Assembly (NCBI GenBank): GCA_902795835.1
Contig: CADBNA010000359.1
Location: forward strand, 1-7,183
Length of the DNA stretch: 7,183 bases
From: an uncultured Lachnospiraceae bacterium
GTDB taxonomy: Bacteria; Bacillota_A; Clostridia; Lachnospirales; Lachnospiraceae
Direction of reading: 5' to 3'
Below, piece after piece: positions 6,112 to 7,183 of the stretch. A program made the position numbers and the translations under genes. The notes under the pieces are model-generated. The model saw nothing but the letters and a program-made list of their open reading frames with translations, was not told where the DNA came from and did no database searches. Within the stretch, counting starts at the first letter, position 1; each line of letters opens with the position of its first letter.

Positions 6112-7183
6112 TTATACATTCAGGTTTTCGACCAGTGTCGCAATGCCCTGACCGCCGCCGATGCACAGTGTGACGACACCGAAACGGCCGCCTCTGCGCG
6201 CCAGCTCGGCAGAGATTGTCATGATCAGACGGGCGCCTGTGGCTCCGACCGGATGTCCGAGAGCGATTGCGCCGCCGTTGACATTAATCTTCTCTATCGG
6301 AAGGCCGAGATCCTTGATGCAGCCGAGAGACTGCGCGGCAAAAGCTTCATTCAGCTCCCAAAGATCAATATCATCGATGGTAAGGCCGGTCTTCTGCATC
6401 AGCTTCTGTACGGCATAAACCGGAGCGTAGCCCATGATGGACGGATGCACGCCTGCGGAGGCGAATTCGCGGATCGCGCACTTCGGGGTGAGACCAAGTT
6501 CTCTGGCCTTGGCAAGATTGGTCATGACGACGGCGGCGCCTTCATCATTGATTCCGGAGGCGTTGCCGGCAGTGACGGTGCCGGTGCCGTCAAACAGGAA
6601 GCAGGGTTTCAGCTTCTGGAAGTCTTCCAGCTTGGCGCCGAAGCGGACGGTCTCATCTTCTTCAAATACGATTGTCTGTTTTTTCTTCTTGATTTCAAAA
6701 GGAACAATGTCATCTTTGAACTTGCCGGCCTTAATGGCAGCTTCAGCCTTCTGATGGCTTGCCAGGGCGAATTCATCCATCTCTTCTCTGGTAATGCCGC
6801 ACTTCTTGGCGACGTTCTCGGCAGTGATGCCCATGTGATAGTGCATGAAAGGATCTACCAGGCCGTCATAGAGCATGCCGTCTTCAATCTTGTCCTGTCC
6901 CATGCGGGCGCCGAAACGATGGTTGATCATCAGATAAGGAATGCGGCTCATGGTATCGCAGCCGCCCGATACATAGATCTGGCCCTCTCCGAGCATAATC
7001 TGCTGTGCCGTGATATTGATAGCTTTCAGGCCTGTACCGCAGTTCTTGTTAACCGTCCATGCCGGAACTTCTTCCGGGCAGCCGGCACCGAGTGCAACCT
7101 GTCTGGCGGAATTGGCTCCGATACCTGCCTGGAAGTGTGTTCCGAAAATCACCTCATCTACCTGATCCGGAGAGATATTGGCA
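6112..7183 (-). CDS. thlA: Acetyl-CoA C-acetyltransferase (thiolase), N-terminus beyond the window
   Basis: This is a biosynthetic-type thiolase (acetoacetyl-CoA thiolase). It condenses two acetyl-CoA to acetoacetyl-CoA or runs the reverse cleavage. The reading frame is open to the right edge: ten more codons ([10 protein letters not shown]) precede the GTG at 7152, so that GTG is internal and not the start. About 356 residues are visible, and comparison with clostridial ThlA suggests roughly 40 N-terminal residues are missing. In visible numbering the nucleophile is Cys48 in [10 protein letters not shown], the catalytic His310 lies in [16 protein letters not shown] and the second cysteine, Cys340, in [12 protein letters not shown], contributing the Asn of the active site, is also present. 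Spacing between these residues fits the family. It is the first visible gene of the cluster and sits 98 nt before hbd, a common clostridial pairing. The symbol is by family resemblance; atoB would be equally acceptable. Confidence 0.94.
   Translation of the reverse strand, partial: ANISPDQVDEVIFGTHFQAGIGANSARQVALGAGCPEEVPAWTVNKNCGTGLKAINITAQQIMLGEGQIYVSGGCDTMSRIPYLMINHRFGARMGQDKIEDGMLYDGLVDPFMHYHMGITAENVAKKCGITREEMDEFALASHQKAEAAIKAGKFKDDIVPFEIKKKKQTIVFEEDETVRFGAKLEDFQKLKPCFLFDGTGTVTAGNASGINDEGAAVVMTNLAKARELGLTPKCAIREFASAGVHPSIMGYAPVYAVQKLMQKTGLTIDDIDLWELNEAFAAQSLGCIKDLGLPIEKINVNGGAIALGHPVGATGARLIMTISAELARRGGRFGVVTLCIGGGQGIATLVENLNV

Overview
The window looks like chromosomal DNA from an anaerobic member of the Clostridia (Firmicutes), probably a fermenting gut- or sediment-type species. 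The clues are the enzyme set, the AGGAGG-type ribosome binding sites and the moderately GC-rich coding sequence. The genus cannot be fixed from the sequence. Every gene I can support lies on the minus strand, so transcription runs from the right edge to the left edge.

In transcription order the genes are: a thiolase cut by the right edge (6112-7183); a 3-hydroxybutyryl-CoA dehydrogenase, Hbd (5159-6013); a class III (CaiB/Frc-type) CoA transferase (3795-4988); a 4-hydroxybutyryl-CoA dehydratase, AbfD, with its [4Fe-4S] and active-site residues intact (2141-3583); a short-chain dehydrogenase/reductase (1339-2106); a short-chain acyl-CoA dehydrogenase (103-1245); and the first 24 codons of a gene cut by the left edge, perhaps a class III aminotransferase (1-72). 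The gaps are 98, 170, 211, 34, 93 and 30 nt. The left part is packed like a single operon. The three larger gaps contain inverted repeats and could hold internal processing or regulatory signals.

Together the genes suggest a C4-acid fermentation module. A 4-hydroxybutyrate-like acid would be activated by the CoA transferase and dehydrated and isomerised by AbfD to crotonyl-CoA. Crotonyl-CoA could then be reduced to butyryl-CoA by the acyl-CoA dehydrogenase. Alternatively it could be hydrated (no crotonase is visible here), oxidised by Hbd and cleaved by thiolase to acetyl-CoA. The SDR and the possible aminotransferase could feed in from succinate semialdehyde or 4-aminobutyrate, but that part is inference. 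The layout differs from the textbook Clostridium aminobutyricum pathway, which uses a different type of CoA transferase (AbfT) and an iron-type alcohol dehydrogenase (AbfH).

The most unusual non-coding feature is the 211-nt gap between the CoA transferase and abfD. It holds three palindromic units of one design (a stem beginning GGAG and a 13-nt loop beginning GGGG). Two of them face each other and form a perfect 25-bp inverted repeat. They look like REP-type repeats. I saw no tRNA, rRNA, CRISPR array, transposase or convincing promoter or intrinsic terminator.
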